Assembly: GCA_904396495.1 (NCBI GenBank)
Contig: CAJFOJ010000017.1
Location: 1-62,038, forward strand
Origin: an uncultured Oscillospiraceae bacterium
Lineage (GTDB): Bacteria; Bacillota; Clostridia; Oscillospirales; Ruminococcaceae
Length of the DNA stretch: 62,038 nucleotides
Direction: 5' to 3'
Below the pieces are notes generated by a model, which did no database searches, was not told the DNA's origin, and saw only the letters and a list, made by a program, of their open reading frames with translations. This document shows, piece after piece, positions 34,830 to 44,375 of this stretch (positions are counted from its first letter, which is position 1; each line of letters starts with the position of its first letter). Made by a program: the position numbers and the translations under genes.

Positions 34830-36650
34830 TTGATTCGCAAAGATTTACGTAACATCGCCATTGTCGCCCACGTCGACCACGGCAAAACCACTTTAGTAGA
34901 TGAAATGCTCAAACAGGGCGGCGCCTTCCGGGAAAACCAGGTGGTCGAGGACCGGGTCATGGACAACAACGACCTGGAGCGGGAAAGGGGCATCACCATC
35001 CTCGCTAAAAACACCTCCGCCTTTTATCAGGGCGTTAAAATCAATATTATCGACACCCCCGGCCACGCCGACTTCGGCGGCGAAGTGGAGCGGGTGCTCA
35101 AAATGGTAGACGGCATCCTTCTGCTGGTAGACGCCTTCGAAGGCTGTATGCCCCAGACCCGCTTTGTCCTCCAGAAGGCCATGGAACTGGGCCACAAAAT
35201 TATCGTGGTGGTCAACAAGATCGATCGCCCGGACGCCCGACTTTACGAAATCGAGGACGAAGTCTTGGAGCTTTTGATGGATTTAAACGCCACCGAGGAG
35301 CAGCTTGACAGCCCGGTTATTTACTGTTCCGGGCGGGCCGGCACCGCTACTTACGCGCCGGAAATCCCCGGAAAGGATTTGCGCCCTCTCTTCGATAAGA
35401 TTTTGGAGCACATCGACCCACCGGAGGGCGACGAAACCGCTCCCTTCCAGATGATGGTCTCCGCCATCGACTACAACGATTACGTGGGCCGCATCGCCAT
35501 TGGCCGGGTCACCCGCGGCACCGTCCACCAGGGACAGGAGGTTATGGTCTGCGACTACCACAACCCCGATACCAAGTACAAGGGAAAAGTCGTCAACATG
35601 TATGAAATCAATGGGCTAAACCGGGTTGCCTGTGAATCCGCCACAGTGGGCGACATCATCTGCATCTCCGGCATCGAAAACATCACCATCGGCGAAACTC
35701 TCTGTGACCCAGAAGCGTTAGATCCCCTCCCCTTCTCTAAGATTTCCCAGCCCACCGTGCAAATGACCTTCTCGGTCAACAACTCCCCCTTCGCCGGCAG
35801 GGAGGGAAAATTTGTCACCTCCCGCCAAATCCGCGACCGGCTTTACAAAGAACTGTTAAAGGACGTCTCCCTCAAGGTGGAGGACACCGATTCCGCCGAC
35901 AGCTTTTTGGTCTCGGGCCGGGGCGAAATGCACCTTTCCATCCTCATTGAGACCATGCGCCGGGAGGGCTACGAGTTCCAGGTCAGCACCCCCCACGTCC
36001 TCTTCAAGGAAATCGACGGCAAAAAGTGCGAACCCATTGAGCGGGTAGTCATCGATGTGCCTGAGGAATACATGGGCGCCGTCATGGAAAAAATGGGGAC
36101 CCGCAAGGGCGAACTCCAGCAGATGACCCCACAGGGCAGCCGGATGAAACTGGAATTTTTGGTTCCCTCCCGTGGACTGTTCGGGTATAAAAACGAGTTT
36201 TTGACGGACACAAAGGGTGAAGGCATCATGGCCTCTGTTTTTGAGTGCTACGAGCCTATGAAGGGCGAAATCCCCACCCGTTCTACCGGCTCCCTCATTG
36301 CCTTTGAGACCGGTACGGCAGTGGCATACGGTCTCTACAACGCACAGGAGCGGGGCCAGCTCTTTATTTCCCCGGGCACTGAGGTCTACGAGGGCATGAT
36401 CGTAGGGCAGTCTCCAAAAGGGGACGATCTGGTGGTCAACGTCTGTAAGAGAAAACAGCTGACTAACACCAGGGCCGCCGGCTCCGACGACGCGCTGCGC
36501 CTCATCCCGCCTAAGGTTATGAGCCTAGAGCAGTGCATCGAATTCATTGCCGAGGACGAGCTCATCGAGGTAACGCCGGAAAACCTGCGGTTGAGAAAGC
36601 GGATTTTGGACAAGTCCCTCCGCGCCAAGGCGTCGGCAAAGGCAAAATAA
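34830..36650 (+). CDS. typA: translational GTPase TypA/BipA
   Basis: A 606-residue elongation-factor-like GTPase acting on ribosomes under stress and in assembly. G1 is [10 protein letters not shown]2 lies in [12 protein letters not shown]3 is DTPGHADF and G4 is NKIDR. EF-G-like domains and the TypA-specific C-terminal domain follow. The start is TTG with AGGAGG 8 nt upstream. Confidence 0.97.
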   Translation: MIRKDLRNIAIVAHVDHGKTTLVDEMLKQGGAFRENQVVEDRVMDNNDLERERGITILAKNTSAFYQGVKINIIDTPGHADFGGEVERVLKMVDGILLLVDAFEGCMPQTRFVLQKAMELGHKIIVVVNKIDRPDARLYEIEDEVLELLMDLNATEEQLDSPVIYCSGRAGTATYAPEIPGKDLRPLFDKILEHIDPPEGDETAPFQMMVSAIDYNDYVGRIAIGRVTRGTVHQGQEVMVCDYHNPDTKYKGKVVNMYEINGLNRVACESATVGDIICISGIENITIGETLCDPEALDPLPFSKISQPTVQMTFSVNNSPFAGREGKFVTSRQIRDRLYKELLKDVSLKVEDTDSADSFLVSGRGEMHLSILIETMRREGYEFQVSTPHVLFKEIDGKKCEPIERVVIDVPEEYMGAVMEKMGTRKGELQQMTPQGSRMKLEFLVPSRGLFGYKNEFLTDTKGEGIMASVFECYEPMKGEIPTRSTGSLIAFETGTAVAYGLYNAQERGQLFISPGTEVYEGMIVGQSPKGDDLVVNVCKRKQLTNTRAAGSDDALRLIPPKVMSLEQCIEFIAEDELIEVTPENLRLRKRILDKSLRAKASAKAK

Positions 36651-36676
36651 TGTTGGCGACTTTTCGCATAAACAGA

Positions 36677-36709
36677 AACGGTATCCGTATAAACGGATAC
36701 CGTTTTTCT
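36677..36709 (+). terminator. terminator of typA
   Basis: Perfect 11-bp stem AACGGTATCCG / CGGATACCGTT around TATAAA, then a T-run. It may also serve the convergent methyltransferase gene. Confidence 0.93.
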
Positions 36710-37354
36710 TTATTGATAGGCCACAATCATCCCGGTGTTTTCCCGGCGGTACACCGCCTCCGCCTTGCGAAAACCCGCCTGCAAAAGCATCTTAATCTGG
36801 TTTTCCACCGTGCAAGGGGTGTCAAAATGATAGTATTCATCCAGCGGAATGCCCAACTCCTTCCGGAGCCGCCGGTTTTCCGCAAACCAGTGATCCTCTT
36901 CTCGCTGGGTCTTTGCCATGTAATCGCATTCGATGTACCGTCCCCCGGGTTTCAGGCAGCCGCAAATTTTTTGATAGAGTGCAATCTTTTGCGGATACCC
37001 AAAGTGGTGCATCGTCTGAAACGAAACCGCCACGTCGTACCGGTAAACGCCAAAATCACAGTCAAAATAGCTGGCATGAATGAGATTAAGCTGTTTGTCA
37101 GGGTGCTTCTCCCGCAGCTTTTGGAGCATCTCCCAAGTCAAATCAATGCCCGTCACCTGAAGGGACGGAAACCGCTTGAAAATTTCATCCAGTTCCAGCC
37201 CGGTACCACATCCCAAATCCAGCAGCTTCTCGGTGCCCTCCGGAATCATTTGGGCCATCTTTTCGTACCCTTCTTTGCAGCCCTCTACCTCCTGCAACAT
37301 GTGTTGGTCGTAGGTCTCCACGCGGCGGGCAAAAAACTCGCTCATTTTTTCCAT
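36710..37354 (-). CDS. class I SAM-dependent methyltransferase
   Basis: A 214-residue methyltransferase. Motif I is LLDLGCGTGLELDEI, and the acidic end of beta-2 is VTGIDLTWEML, both typical of the Rossmann-fold group. The target is unknown. ATG 37354 follows AGAGGG by 8 nt; the open extension to 37486 would overlap the end of nth and has no ribosome site. It follows nth by about 19 bp and is probably co-transcribed. Confidence 0.88.
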   Translation of the reverse strand: MEKMSEFFARRVETYDQHMLQEVEGCKEGYEKMAQMIPEGTEKLLDLGCGTGLELDEIFKRFPSLQVTGIDLTWEMLQKLREKHPDKQLNLIHASYFDCDFGVYRYDVAVSFQTMHHFGYPQKIALYQKICGCLKPGGRYIECDYMAKTQREEDHWFAENRRLRKELGIPLDEYYHFDTPCTVENQIKMLLQAGFRKAEAVYRRENTGMIVAYQ

Positions 37355-37373
37355 TGTTCTACCCTCTGAAAAG

Positions 37374-38006
37374 TCATGGGTTCTCCACGTTTTTGCAAAT
37401 GTCCCGCAGGGGGCAAACAGTACACTGAGGCGCCCGCGCTTTGCAGAATTCCCGCCCAAAATGGACGAGCCTATGACAGAAATCATTGCTCTTTTCCGGA
37501 GGCAGGATTTTTTTCAGCTCCATCTCCACCTTATAGGGCTCTTTTTCCTTGGTGAGCCCCAGCCGCCCGCTGATGCGGATGCAATGGGTGTCAGTGACGA
37601 CGGCGGGCTTTTTAAAGATGTCCCCCATAACGAGGTTTGCCGTCTTTCTCCCGATACCGGGGAGTTTCATGAGCCCCTCCAAAGTATCGGGAAGCTCTCC
37701 CCCAAATTCGTCGATGAGCATCCGGGACAGGAGCTTAATGTCCCTGGTCTTGGTGTGGAAGAGCCCGCAGGGCTTGATGATTTCCTCAATTTCCTCAATG
37801 GGAGCGTCCGCCAAAGCTTGTAGGGAGGGAAACTTTGAAAATAAAACCGGCGTCACCAAGTTGACCCGGGCGTCAGTGCACTGAGCGGAAAGCCTGGTGG
37901 AAATCAACAGCTCATAAGGCTTTTCATAGGTCAGGGAACACACTGCATCAGGATATACCTTTTCCAGCGCCTCCACCGCTTTTAAAGCCCGTTCTTTTTT
38001 TGTCAT
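37374..38006 (-). CDS. nth: endonuclease III
   Basis: A 210-residue DNA glycosylase/AP lyase removing oxidised pyrimidines. It has the helix-hairpin-helix LPGIGRKTANLVMG with the catalytic Lys, an Asp in VVTDTHCIRI, and the C-terminal 4Fe-4S motif C-x6-C-x2-C-x5-C (CKARAPQCTVCPLRDIC). ATG 38006 follows AAGGAGG. Confidence 0.96.
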   Translation of the reverse strand: MTKKERALKAVEALEKVYPDAVCSLTYEKPYELLISTRLSAQCTDARVNLVTPVLFSKFPSLQALADAPIEEIEEIIKPCGLFHTKTRDIKLLSRMLIDEFGGELPDTLEGLMKLPGIGRKTANLVMGDIFKKPAVVTDTHCIRISGRLGLTKEKEPYKVEMELKKILPPEKSNDFCHRLVHFGREFCKARAPQCTVCPLRDICKNVENP

Positions 38007-38063
38007 CTGGGAGTCCTCCTTAAAAATGGACAGGCGACGCTCTGGTCCCACCTGTCCATTCTG

Positions 38064-38591
38064 TCAGTTAAATATATTTCCGCCTTGGCAGTCGATGCCG
38101 ACGATCAGCGGGAAATCGCACAGGGTCAGCCTTTTCACCGACTCGCACCCCAAGTCCTCGTAAGCGATCACTTCGCAGCTTTTGATGCACTTGCAGGCCA
38201 GCGCCCCGGCTCCGCCAATAGCACAAAGATAAACTGCGTGGTTGCGTTTAATGGCTTCCACCACTTCCGCCTTGCGGGGGCCTTTCCCGATCATACAAAC
38301 CAGCCCCTCATCCAGCAGAAACGGCGCAAACACGTCCATCCTCCCCGAAGTAGTCGGGCCGCAGGAACCGATTGCCATCCCCTCCCGGGCCGGGGTTGGG
38401 CCGGCGTAATAGATGGAAGCCCCTTTGATCGGAAAAGGGGGAGCCTCGCCCTCTTTCATTGACGCGAGCATCCGTTTGTGGGCGGCGTCGCGGGCGGTGT
38501 AAACAACGCCGGATAACAGAACCCTATCCCGCACCTTAAGGTTTTTTGCGATTTTTACTAACTCTTGCGCGTCGCAGCGAATGGTACTCAT
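38064..38591 (-). CDS. Fe-S hydro-lyase beta subunit (tartrate dehydratase/class I fumarase type)
   Basis: A 175-residue beta domain of class I fumarase/L-tartrate dehydratase enzymes, with YYAGPTPAREGMAIGSCGPTT interrupted across the substrate loop and the family motif GPTTSGRMD. The alpha subunit, which holds the Fe-S cluster, is not adjacent: nth lies downstream and a coiled-coil gene upstream. It may pair with an alpha subunit encoded elsewhere. Substrate (fumarate/malate or tartrate) cannot be decided. Confidence 0.85.
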   Translation of the reverse strand: MSTIRCDAQELVKIAKNLKVRDRVLLSGVVYTARDAAHKRMLASMKEGEAPPFPIKGASIYYAGPTPAREGMAIGSCGPTTSGRMDVFAPFLLDEGLVCMIGKGPRKAEVVEAIKRNHAVYLCAIGGAGALACKCIKSCEVIAYEDLGCESVKRLTLCDFPLIVGIDCQGGNIFN

Positions 38592-38613
38592 ATGGATCGT
38601 AAGCCTTCTTCCT

Positions 38614-39432
38614 TCATTTCCGGAACAAGAAGTCCGCTTTAAACCCCTTCTTGGGTTCCTCCACCTTGGGCGCTGACTCTACTTCTTTTTCTTCTTTGGG
38701 CGCTTCTGATTTGACATCCTCTTCACAAATGTGTGCCTTTGCGCTTTTCAAATCCTTCTGAAGCTTCTCAAAATCCTGTAATACGTCGGCTGAAAACGCC
38801 TTAAAGGAATCCATGGTGGCAATCAGCTTTTCCCTGGTCTGATCGAACTGCTTTTCCACCTGGGACGTCTCCTGCTTGGTTGCCTCCTTGAGCTTGGCGG
38901 ATTTCTCATGGGCGCGGGCAAGGATTTTGTCAGCGGCAGTTTTTGCTTCCATCATAATTTCGCCGATTTCAAGACTCGCCTTTTCCTTGGTCTGCTGTTC
39001 GTTTAATTCCTGCAGTTTGGCGCTGAGCTGTTTGTTATTAGACTCTAAAAGATCCCGTTTCATGGTGAGTTTACTGTTAAGTGCCTTTTGGGAAGCGATC
39101 TCACGCTGGAGCTCGTCCACCCGACCGCTGAGCCGTTTGTTGTTTTCCAACAAACTGTTGTATTTTTCCTCCTGCTCGGAGGCGGCCTGTTCCTTTTCCT
39201 CACTGGCCTTTTTGAACTCGTCCAACTGGGCTTTCAAATCATCGGCCTCTTTTTGAAGTTCTTCGGCCTTGGTCTTTAAGGAGTCGTTTTCCTTTTGCAG
39301 GTCTTCTGTAGCCCGCTGGAAGCGCGCAACCGTCTTTTGATGCTCCTCGTTTACTTCTTCAAAGCATTTGAGGACATCCTGCCGATCGAAGCCGCCAAAA
39401 ACCGCCTTTTTAAATTTTTCGCCGTATTCCAT
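38614..39432 (-). CDS. DivIVA-like coiled-coil protein
   Basis: A 272-residue protein that is mostly coiled coil (about residues 20-225), with a DivIVA/GpsB-like N-terminal patch FKKAVFGGFDRQDVLKCFEEV and a C-terminal acidic, Pro-rich tail ending FKADFLFRK. DivIVA proteins recognise curved membrane at poles and septa. Assignment rests on the N-terminal pattern and architecture. AGGGAGG lies upstream. A clear promoter precedes it. Confidence 0.7.
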   Translation of the reverse strand: MEYGEKFKKAVFGGFDRQDVLKCFEEVNEEHQKTVARFQRATEDLQKENDSLKTKAEELQKEADDLKAQLDEFKKASEEKEQAASEQEEKYNSLLENNKRLSGRVDELQREIASQKALNSKLTMKRDLLESNNKQLSAKLQELNEQQTKEKASLEIGEIMMEAKTAADKILARAHEKSAKLKEATKQETSQVEKQFDQTREKLIATMDSFKAFSADVLQDFEKLQKDLKSAKAHICEEDVKSEAPKEEKEVESAPKVEEPKKGFKADFLFRK

Positions 39433-39546
39433 ATGGTTGCCTCCCTTTCAGTTGTTGTCTATTGCACCTTTTCAGGCTAAAAATTCCCATTTTAATAGAT
39501 GGGCCTTAGATAATATCCGACCACTTTACTGCCTATCTATGTGGTA

Positions 39547-39575
39547 ATTATACCATCAAAAAACGCCATTGACAA
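39547..39575 (-). promoter_or_regulatory. promoter of the DivIVA-like gene
   Basis: TTGTCA (39575-39570), 17-bp spacer, TATAAT (39552-39547) with an extended TGG. Confidence 0.85.
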
Positions 39576-39624
39576 GTGAAAAAAGGACGAAAACCTACAC
39601 GAACTTTCCTTTTTCATTCATAAG

Positions 39625-39633
39625 TGCTACAAT
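39625..39633 (+). promoter_or_regulatory. extended -10 promoter of the nitroreductase
   Basis: TGCTACAAT lies about 22 bp before the start; no strong -35 is seen. Confidence 0.5.
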
Positions 39634-39655
39634 AGAATAGAAAGGAATGATGAAA

Positions 39656-40174
39656 ATGAATTGCAGTGAACTCATTGCGTCGAGGAGAAGCGTTCGGAAA
39701 TATCTTTCCAAAGAAGTCCCCAATGGTCTGATTGAGCGCTTGTTGCAGGCGGCACACTGGGCGCCCAGCGGCGGCAACATGCAGCCTTGGCATTTTTACG
39801 TCCTTCGAGGAGAGGCAAAGAAAAAAGCCTGCGACAGCCTGGGCCGCCCCGGCCACTGGATTTACAGCGCACCGGTGGTGATTTTAGTCTGTGCGGAACC
39901 GGAACGCTCAGGAAAGCAATACGGTCAACGGGGAGAAACACTCTACTGTCTTCAGGACACGGCGGCCGCTATTCAGAACATCCTCATCTGCGCCAGGGCA
40001 AACGGCTTGTCCACCTGCTGGGTGGGAGCCTTTGATGAAACCGCCTGCAAAGAGGCGCTGAGCCTTCCCGACGGGCACCGCCCTGTCGCCATGATTCCGG
40101 TGGGCTACTCGGAAGAAGAGCCCCAAACTCCCAAACGCCGTCCCCTCACCGAAATTGTCACCTATCTGGACTAA
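39656..40174 (+). CDS. nitroreductase family protein
   Basis: A 172-residue FMN-dependent oxidoreductase. Family marks are SRRSVRKY near the N-terminus, APSGGNMQPWHFYVL and the central LQDTAAAIQNILICARANGL split around the FMN site. The substrate is unknown. Of three in-frame ATGs at 39647, 39650 and 39656, the last has the best spacing (9 nt) from AAAGGA. It is monocistronic. Confidence 0.9.
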   Translation: MNCSELIASRRSVRKYLSKEVPNGLIERLLQAAHWAPSGGNMQPWHFYVLRGEAKKKACDSLGRPGHWIYSAPVVILVCAEPERSGKQYGQRGETLYCLQDTAAAIQNILICARANGLSTCWVGAFDETACKEALSLPDGHRPVAMIPVGYSEEEPQTPKRRPLTEIVTYLD

Positions 40175-40205
40175 AAAACGCCTGACCGGTTGGTCAGGCG
40201 TTTTT
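40173..40205. terminator. bidirectional terminator
   Basis: AAAAAACGCCTGACC pairs with GGTCAGGCGTTTTT. It serves the nitroreductase and, overlapping its last codons, the convergent small gene on the minus strand. Confidence 0.93.
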
Positions 40206-40562
40206 CTTTTGATGGGATGCAAAGAATCCAGCGAACCGCTTTTGAAATTCCTCACCCGGCGGCGGAATTTTCCCGATCAATTCCACCCGAAGTGGCCTTT
40301 CGGTCAAAAATTCCAGCTTCTCTTCCATGGTTGACCGGGGATGGGGAAAAACATCCTTTCCCACCGCGAGGGGTTCCGCGATCCGGTACAGAAATCCCTC
40401 GCGCTTGCCGTTGTGGAGGATTTCCCCGTCGTCTTCGATGCAAAGGATATCCGGCTTGTGGGAAAAAGCCTCCGCTAACTTTCTCCAAGGGGTTACGGTG
40501 CTCCCCGCTTCCAACACCTCAAACAGAAAAGGAGAGCCGTGATACCAAATCTTCCCTTCCAT
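40194..40562 (-). CDS. hypothetical protein downstream of dnaE
   Basis: A 122-residue protein I do not recognise with confidence. It begins MEGKIWYHGSPFLFEVLEAG. The YHGSP start and later PWRKLAEAFSHKPDILC recall small ADP-ribosyltransferase-like or toxin-related folds, but no catalytic triad can be assigned. AGGAGA lies 8 nt before ATG 40562, and the start is 11 bp after the dnaE stop, so it is probably translated as the last gene of the dnaE operon. Confidence 0.72.
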   Translation of the reverse strand: MEGKIWYHGSPFLFEVLEAGSTVTPWRKLAEAFSHKPDILCIEDDGEILHNGKREGFLYRIAEPLAVGKDVFPHPRSTMEEKLEFLTERPLRVELIGKIPPPGEEFQKRFAGFFASHQKKNA

Positions 40563-40573
40563 AAAAGCTTCTC

Positions 40574-43500
40574 CTATTTGACCGCGTATCCATCTTGGCC
40601 TACAAGCTCGCCAAGCCCGTCCAGCAGCAGCCCCGCCAAAGTCACCCGCTCTTTTCCCGGCGGGTAGCAGTATTTTTTCTCGTCCGCGAAATAGAGCTTT
40701 ACCGGGGATTCGCCCGGATACTCCTTGCACAAATGCAATACAGCGGGTAGCCGCTTGTCCTCTTTGGAAGTCAACTTAATATAAAGGGTTGTCTCTTTCT
40801 TCTCCGACGGCCTAAAATCCCCCAGGGAAACCAGCTTGTTACAGAGGATTTTGGGTTCCTCGTCCTCTCTGAGGGAAACCGCTCCCTCGACGATCAGCGG
40901 CTCCCCAGAACGCAGCAGCCGCTCATACTGGTCGTAGACTTTGGGGAACACCACCATCTCAAGCGTCCCGGTGATGTCCTCAAATTCCACAAAGCACATG
41001 CTCTGCCCGCTTTTTGTAGTGGTGACTTTTTGGGACACAACCCTCCCTAAAATCCGCACCGGTTTATGATCGGTGTACTTAGCGTCATCGTTTACAATGT
41101 CAATGAGGTTGTCCATTCCGTACTTTTTCACCAAAGGTGCGTACTGCTGAAGGGGATGCCCCGTCAGGTAAAATCCCAAGGCCTCATACTCAAATTTTAA
41201 GAGCTCCCCTTGGGAATACTCCCCGCACTGCACCATGTCGGCCTGGGGCTCCTCGATTTGGGCCGCGGCAAAAAGGCTGATCTGCCCTCCAGCGTTGTTT
41301 TTGCCGTAAAAGGCCGCCGCCTCCATGGCCTTTTCATAGGAAGCGTAGAGCTCCTTTCTGTGATAACCGAAGCAGTCCAGCGCACCGCATCCAATAAGGC
41401 TTTCCAGATTCCGCTTGTTTAAATCCTTGCCGTAGAGCCGCTTGCAAAACTCAAAGAGGTTTTGATAGGGCCCGTTTTCCTCCCGCTCAGCGATGATGTT
41501 ATCTAAAACCCCTTTTCCCATGCTCTTGATGGCCAAAAGGCCAAACCGGATGGCGTTCCCTTCCACCGTAAAGGCGGAGACGCTCTTGTTAATATCCGGC
41601 GGCAGGATGGGGATATGAAGCTCCCGGCACTCCCCTACGTATTCCAAAAGCTTGCTGGTATGATCCAGCACCGAGGTGAGCAGCGCCGCCATGTACTCCC
41701 GCGGATAGTGGCATTTGAGGTGGGCCGTCTCATAGGAGACGATGGAATAGGCCGCCGCATGGGATTTGTTAAAGGCGTACTCGGCAAAGGAGGCCATGTC
41801 GTCGAAAATCTCGTTGGCCACCTTGGGGTCGATGCCGTTGGCCACAGCGCCCACGCATTCTATCGATCCGTCCTCCCGCTTTTTGCCGTAGACGAAGTTT
41901 TGCCGCTCCGCCTCCATGACGTCCATCTTCTTTTTGGACATGGCGCGGCGAACCAAATCCGCCCGCCCATAGGAGTACCCCGCCAGCGACCGAAACACCT
42001 GCATCACCTGCTCCTGGTAGAGAAGGCAGCCGCAAGTGACGTTTAAGATGGGCTCCAGCTGGGGAACCTTATACCGGACCTTTTCCGGGTGGAACCGGTT
42101 TTCGATGTAAGTTGGGATGGAAGAACTGGGGCCGGGCCGGTAAATAGAGGTAGCGGCCGTCAAATCCTCGATATTTCTGGGCTTCATGCTGATGAGCATC
42201 TGCCGCATCCCCGCCGACTCAAACTGGAACACCCCACTTGTCTCACCACGGGAAAACATCTCGTAGACCTTTCTATCGTCCAAGGGGATTTTGTCGATGG
42301 AAAAGGAAGGTTCCTGCTTCTGAATTTCCTTGGCGCAGTGGTCGATAACCGTCAGGTTTCGAAGCCCCAAAAAGTCCATTTTGAGAAGGCCCAATTCCTC
42401 TAAGGTCGTCATGGGGAACTGGGTGATGATGGACTCGTCGCTTTTTTGCAGCGGGACATATTCGCTGACCGGGTCGGCGGTGATGACTACCCCCGCCGCG
42501 TGGGTAGAGGCGTGCCGAGGCATCCCCTCTACCTTTCTCGCCATGTCGAGAAGTTCCTTGATCTCCGGATCCACCTCGTACAGTTCCCGCAGCTCTTTTA
42601 CATCCTTCATAGCCTTGTCCACCGTCATCTTGAGCTGGAAAGGGATGAGCTTGGCGATTTTGTCCACCTTCTGATAGGGCATTCCAAGCGCCCGCCCCAC
42701 GTCGCGAACCGATCCCTTGGCCGCCATAGTGCCGAAGGTGATGATCTGTGCCACATGGTCGGCGCCGTATTTGCGGATGACGTAGTCGATGACCTCCTGT
42801 CGCCGCTCATAGCAGAAGTCCACGTCAAAGTCGGGCATACTGACCCGCTCCGGGTTTAAAAACCGCTCGAAGATGAGGTTGTACTTCATGGGGTCGATAC
42901 CGGTGATGCCCATGCAGTAGGCGATAAGGCTCCCCGCCCCCGAACCCCTTCCAGGCCCCACGGGTATCCCCACGCTTTTGGCGTAGCGGATAAAATCGTA
43001 GACGATGAGGTAGTAGTTCACATACCCCATCTTGACGATGATGTCCATCTCGTAATCAAACCGCTCCTGCAATTCCGGCGTAATGGTTCCGTACCGCTTT
43101 TTTAAACCCCGGCGGCTTAAATCGGTGAAGTATTCCAGGTTGTCCCGATCGTCGGGCGGAGTGAAATTTGGAAGCTTTGTCTGCCCAAAGGTAAAGGAAA
43201 AATCACATTTCTCAGCAATTTTCACTGTGTTGTCAATGGCGTCCTGAAAATCCGGCAGCGCCTCTTCCATCTCTTCCCGGGACTTTACGTAAAACTCGTC
43301 GGTGGGGAATTCCAGGGTGCCTCCGTCCCCGTAGACGTGGTTTGTCTGGATGCAGACCAAAATGTTCTGCATCTTGGCGTCATCTTTGTTTAGGTAGTGG
43401 CAATCGTTTGTGGCCACCAAGGGGATTCCCGTTTCGTCGGAAAGCCTCCGAAACAGGGGCAGAATCCGCTGCTGCTCCTTGATGCCGTGGTTTTGCACCT

Positions 43501-44026
43501 CGATGTAGTAGTTTCCTTCCCCGAAGATATTGAGATACCTCAGGGCCGTTTCCTTGGCCCCCTCGTAATCCCCAGCGGTGAGCTTTCTGGGAATTTCCCC
43601 GGCCAAGCAGGCGGACAGGGCGATTAACCCCTCGTGGTGGGTTCGGAGCAGCTCCAGGTCCACCCGGGGCCGGTTGTAAAACCCCTCAATGTACCCTAAA
43701 GACACCATTTTGATGAGATTTTGGTACCCCGCGGCGTTTTTGCAGAGCAGCACCAGGTGGTAAGGGCTTGAATCCACCTTGTGCACCTTGTCAAACCGGG
43801 TGCGGGGAGCCACGTAGACTTCGCAGCCGATGATGGCCTTAATCCCTTCTTTTTGGCAGGTCTTATACAGATCCACCACGCCGTACATGCACCCGTGGTC
43901 GGTGATGGCGACGGCATCCTGCCCCAGCGCCTTCACCTTTTTGGGGAGGTCCTTGATGCGGCAGGCCCCGTCCAAGAGGCTGTACTCGGTATGCAGATGC
44001 AGGTGTACAAACTTTTTGTTTTCCAT
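40574..44026 (-). CDS. dnaE: DNA polymerase III subunit alpha
   Basis: The 1150-residue replicative polymerase of DnaE type. The N-terminal PHP domain keeps its metal motifs (HLHLHTEYS, ITDHGCMYG). The polymerase active site includes MPDFDVDFCYERR. A helix-hairpin-helix region and an OB-fold near the C-terminus (VRILGRVVSQKVTTTKSG) follow. ATG 44026 has AAGGAGG 8 nt upstream. In low-GC Gram-positives DnaE works beside PolC, which is not in this window. Confidence 0.97.
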   Translation of the reverse strand: MENKKFVHLHLHTEYSLLDGACRIKDLPKKVKALGQDAVAITDHGCMYGVVDLYKTCQKEGIKAIIGCEVYVAPRTRFDKVHKVDSSPYHLVLLCKNAAGYQNLIKMVSLGYIEGFYNRPRVDLELLRTHHEGLIALSACLAGEIPRKLTAGDYEGAKETALRYLNIFGEGNYYIEVQNHGIKEQQRILPLFRRLSDETGIPLVATNDCHYLNKDDAKMQNILVCIQTNHVYGDGGTLEFPTDEFYVKSREEMEEALPDFQDAIDNTVKIAEKCDFSFTFGQTKLPNFTPPDDRDNLEYFTDLSRRGLKKRYGTITPELQERFDYEMDIIVKMGYVNYYLIVYDFIRYAKSVGIPVGPGRGSGAGSLIAYCMGITGIDPMKYNLIFERFLNPERVSMPDFDVDFCYERRQEVIDYVIRKYGADHVAQIITFGTMAAKGSVRDVGRALGMPYQKVDKIAKLIPFQLKMTVDKAMKDVKELRELYEVDPEIKELLDMARKVEGMPRHASTHAAGVVITADPVSEYVPLQKSDESIITQFPMTTLEELGLLKMDFLGLRNLTVIDHCAKEIQKQEPSFSIDKIPLDDRKVYEMFSRGETSGVFQFESAGMRQMLISMKPRNIEDLTAATSIYRPGPSSSIPTYIENRFHPEKVRYKVPQLEPILNVTCGCLLYQEQVMQVFRSLAGYSYGRADLVRRAMSKKKMDVMEAERQNFVYGKKREDGSIECVGAVANGIDPKVANEIFDDMASFAEYAFNKSHAAAYSIVSYETAHLKCHYPREYMAALLTSVLDHTSKLLEYVGECRELHIPILPPDINKSVSAFTVEGNAIRFGLLAIKSMGKGVLDNIIAEREENGPYQNLFEFCKRLYGKDLNKRNLESLIGCGALDCFGYHRKELYASYEKAMEAAAFYGKNNAGGQISLFAAAQIEEPQADMVQCGEYSQGELLKFEYEALGFYLTGHPLQQYAPLVKKYGMDNLIDIVNDDAKYTDHKPVRILGRVVSQKVTTTKSGQSMCFVEFEDITGTLEMVVFPKVYDQYERLLRSGEPLIVEGAVSLREDEEPKILCNKLVSLGDFRPSEKKETTLYIKLTSKEDKRLPAVLHLCKEYPGESPVKLYFADEKKYCYPPGKERVTLAGLLLDGLGELVGQDGYAVK

Positions 44027-44053
44027 ACCGGACCTCCTTTGAATCAACGTACC

Positions 44054-44326
44054 CTAAAACCGAATAAACATGTACACGGTAGCGCCGGTAATCACCAGCG
44101 CCACAATGGCAAATATCACTGTATACACCAATTCTCCTGGAGATTTTTTCTCTAAAGCGCGGTACTCCAGCACTTGAAACAATGTCACCACCCACATGCA
44201 GATGGATAAAATCGTAAACAATATTTTTTTGATGGAAGGATCGCCGATGATGGTAGCTGCGATCCCTCCTACCACCAGCACTGCTGCCCCCACGTACTCA
44301 ATCACGTCTTTTCTCTCGATTTTCAT
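44054..44326 (-). CDS. small three-helix membrane protein
   Basis: A 90-residue protein with three hydrophobic helices (about 11-26, 33-50, 65-86) and no recognised domain. ATG 44326 has AAAGGA upstream. It is tucked between whiA and dnaE, within the same minus-strand operon. No function can be proposed from sequence. Confidence 0.75.
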   Translation of the reverse strand: MKIERKDVIEYVGAAVLVVGGIAATIIGDPSIKKILFTILSICMWVVTLFQVLEYRALEKKSPGELVYTVIFAIVALVITGATVYMFIRF

Positions 44327-44375
44327 ATTGATGTCCTTTCCCAATTGCAATATGCTTTTCTCTCAAATCAACGGA

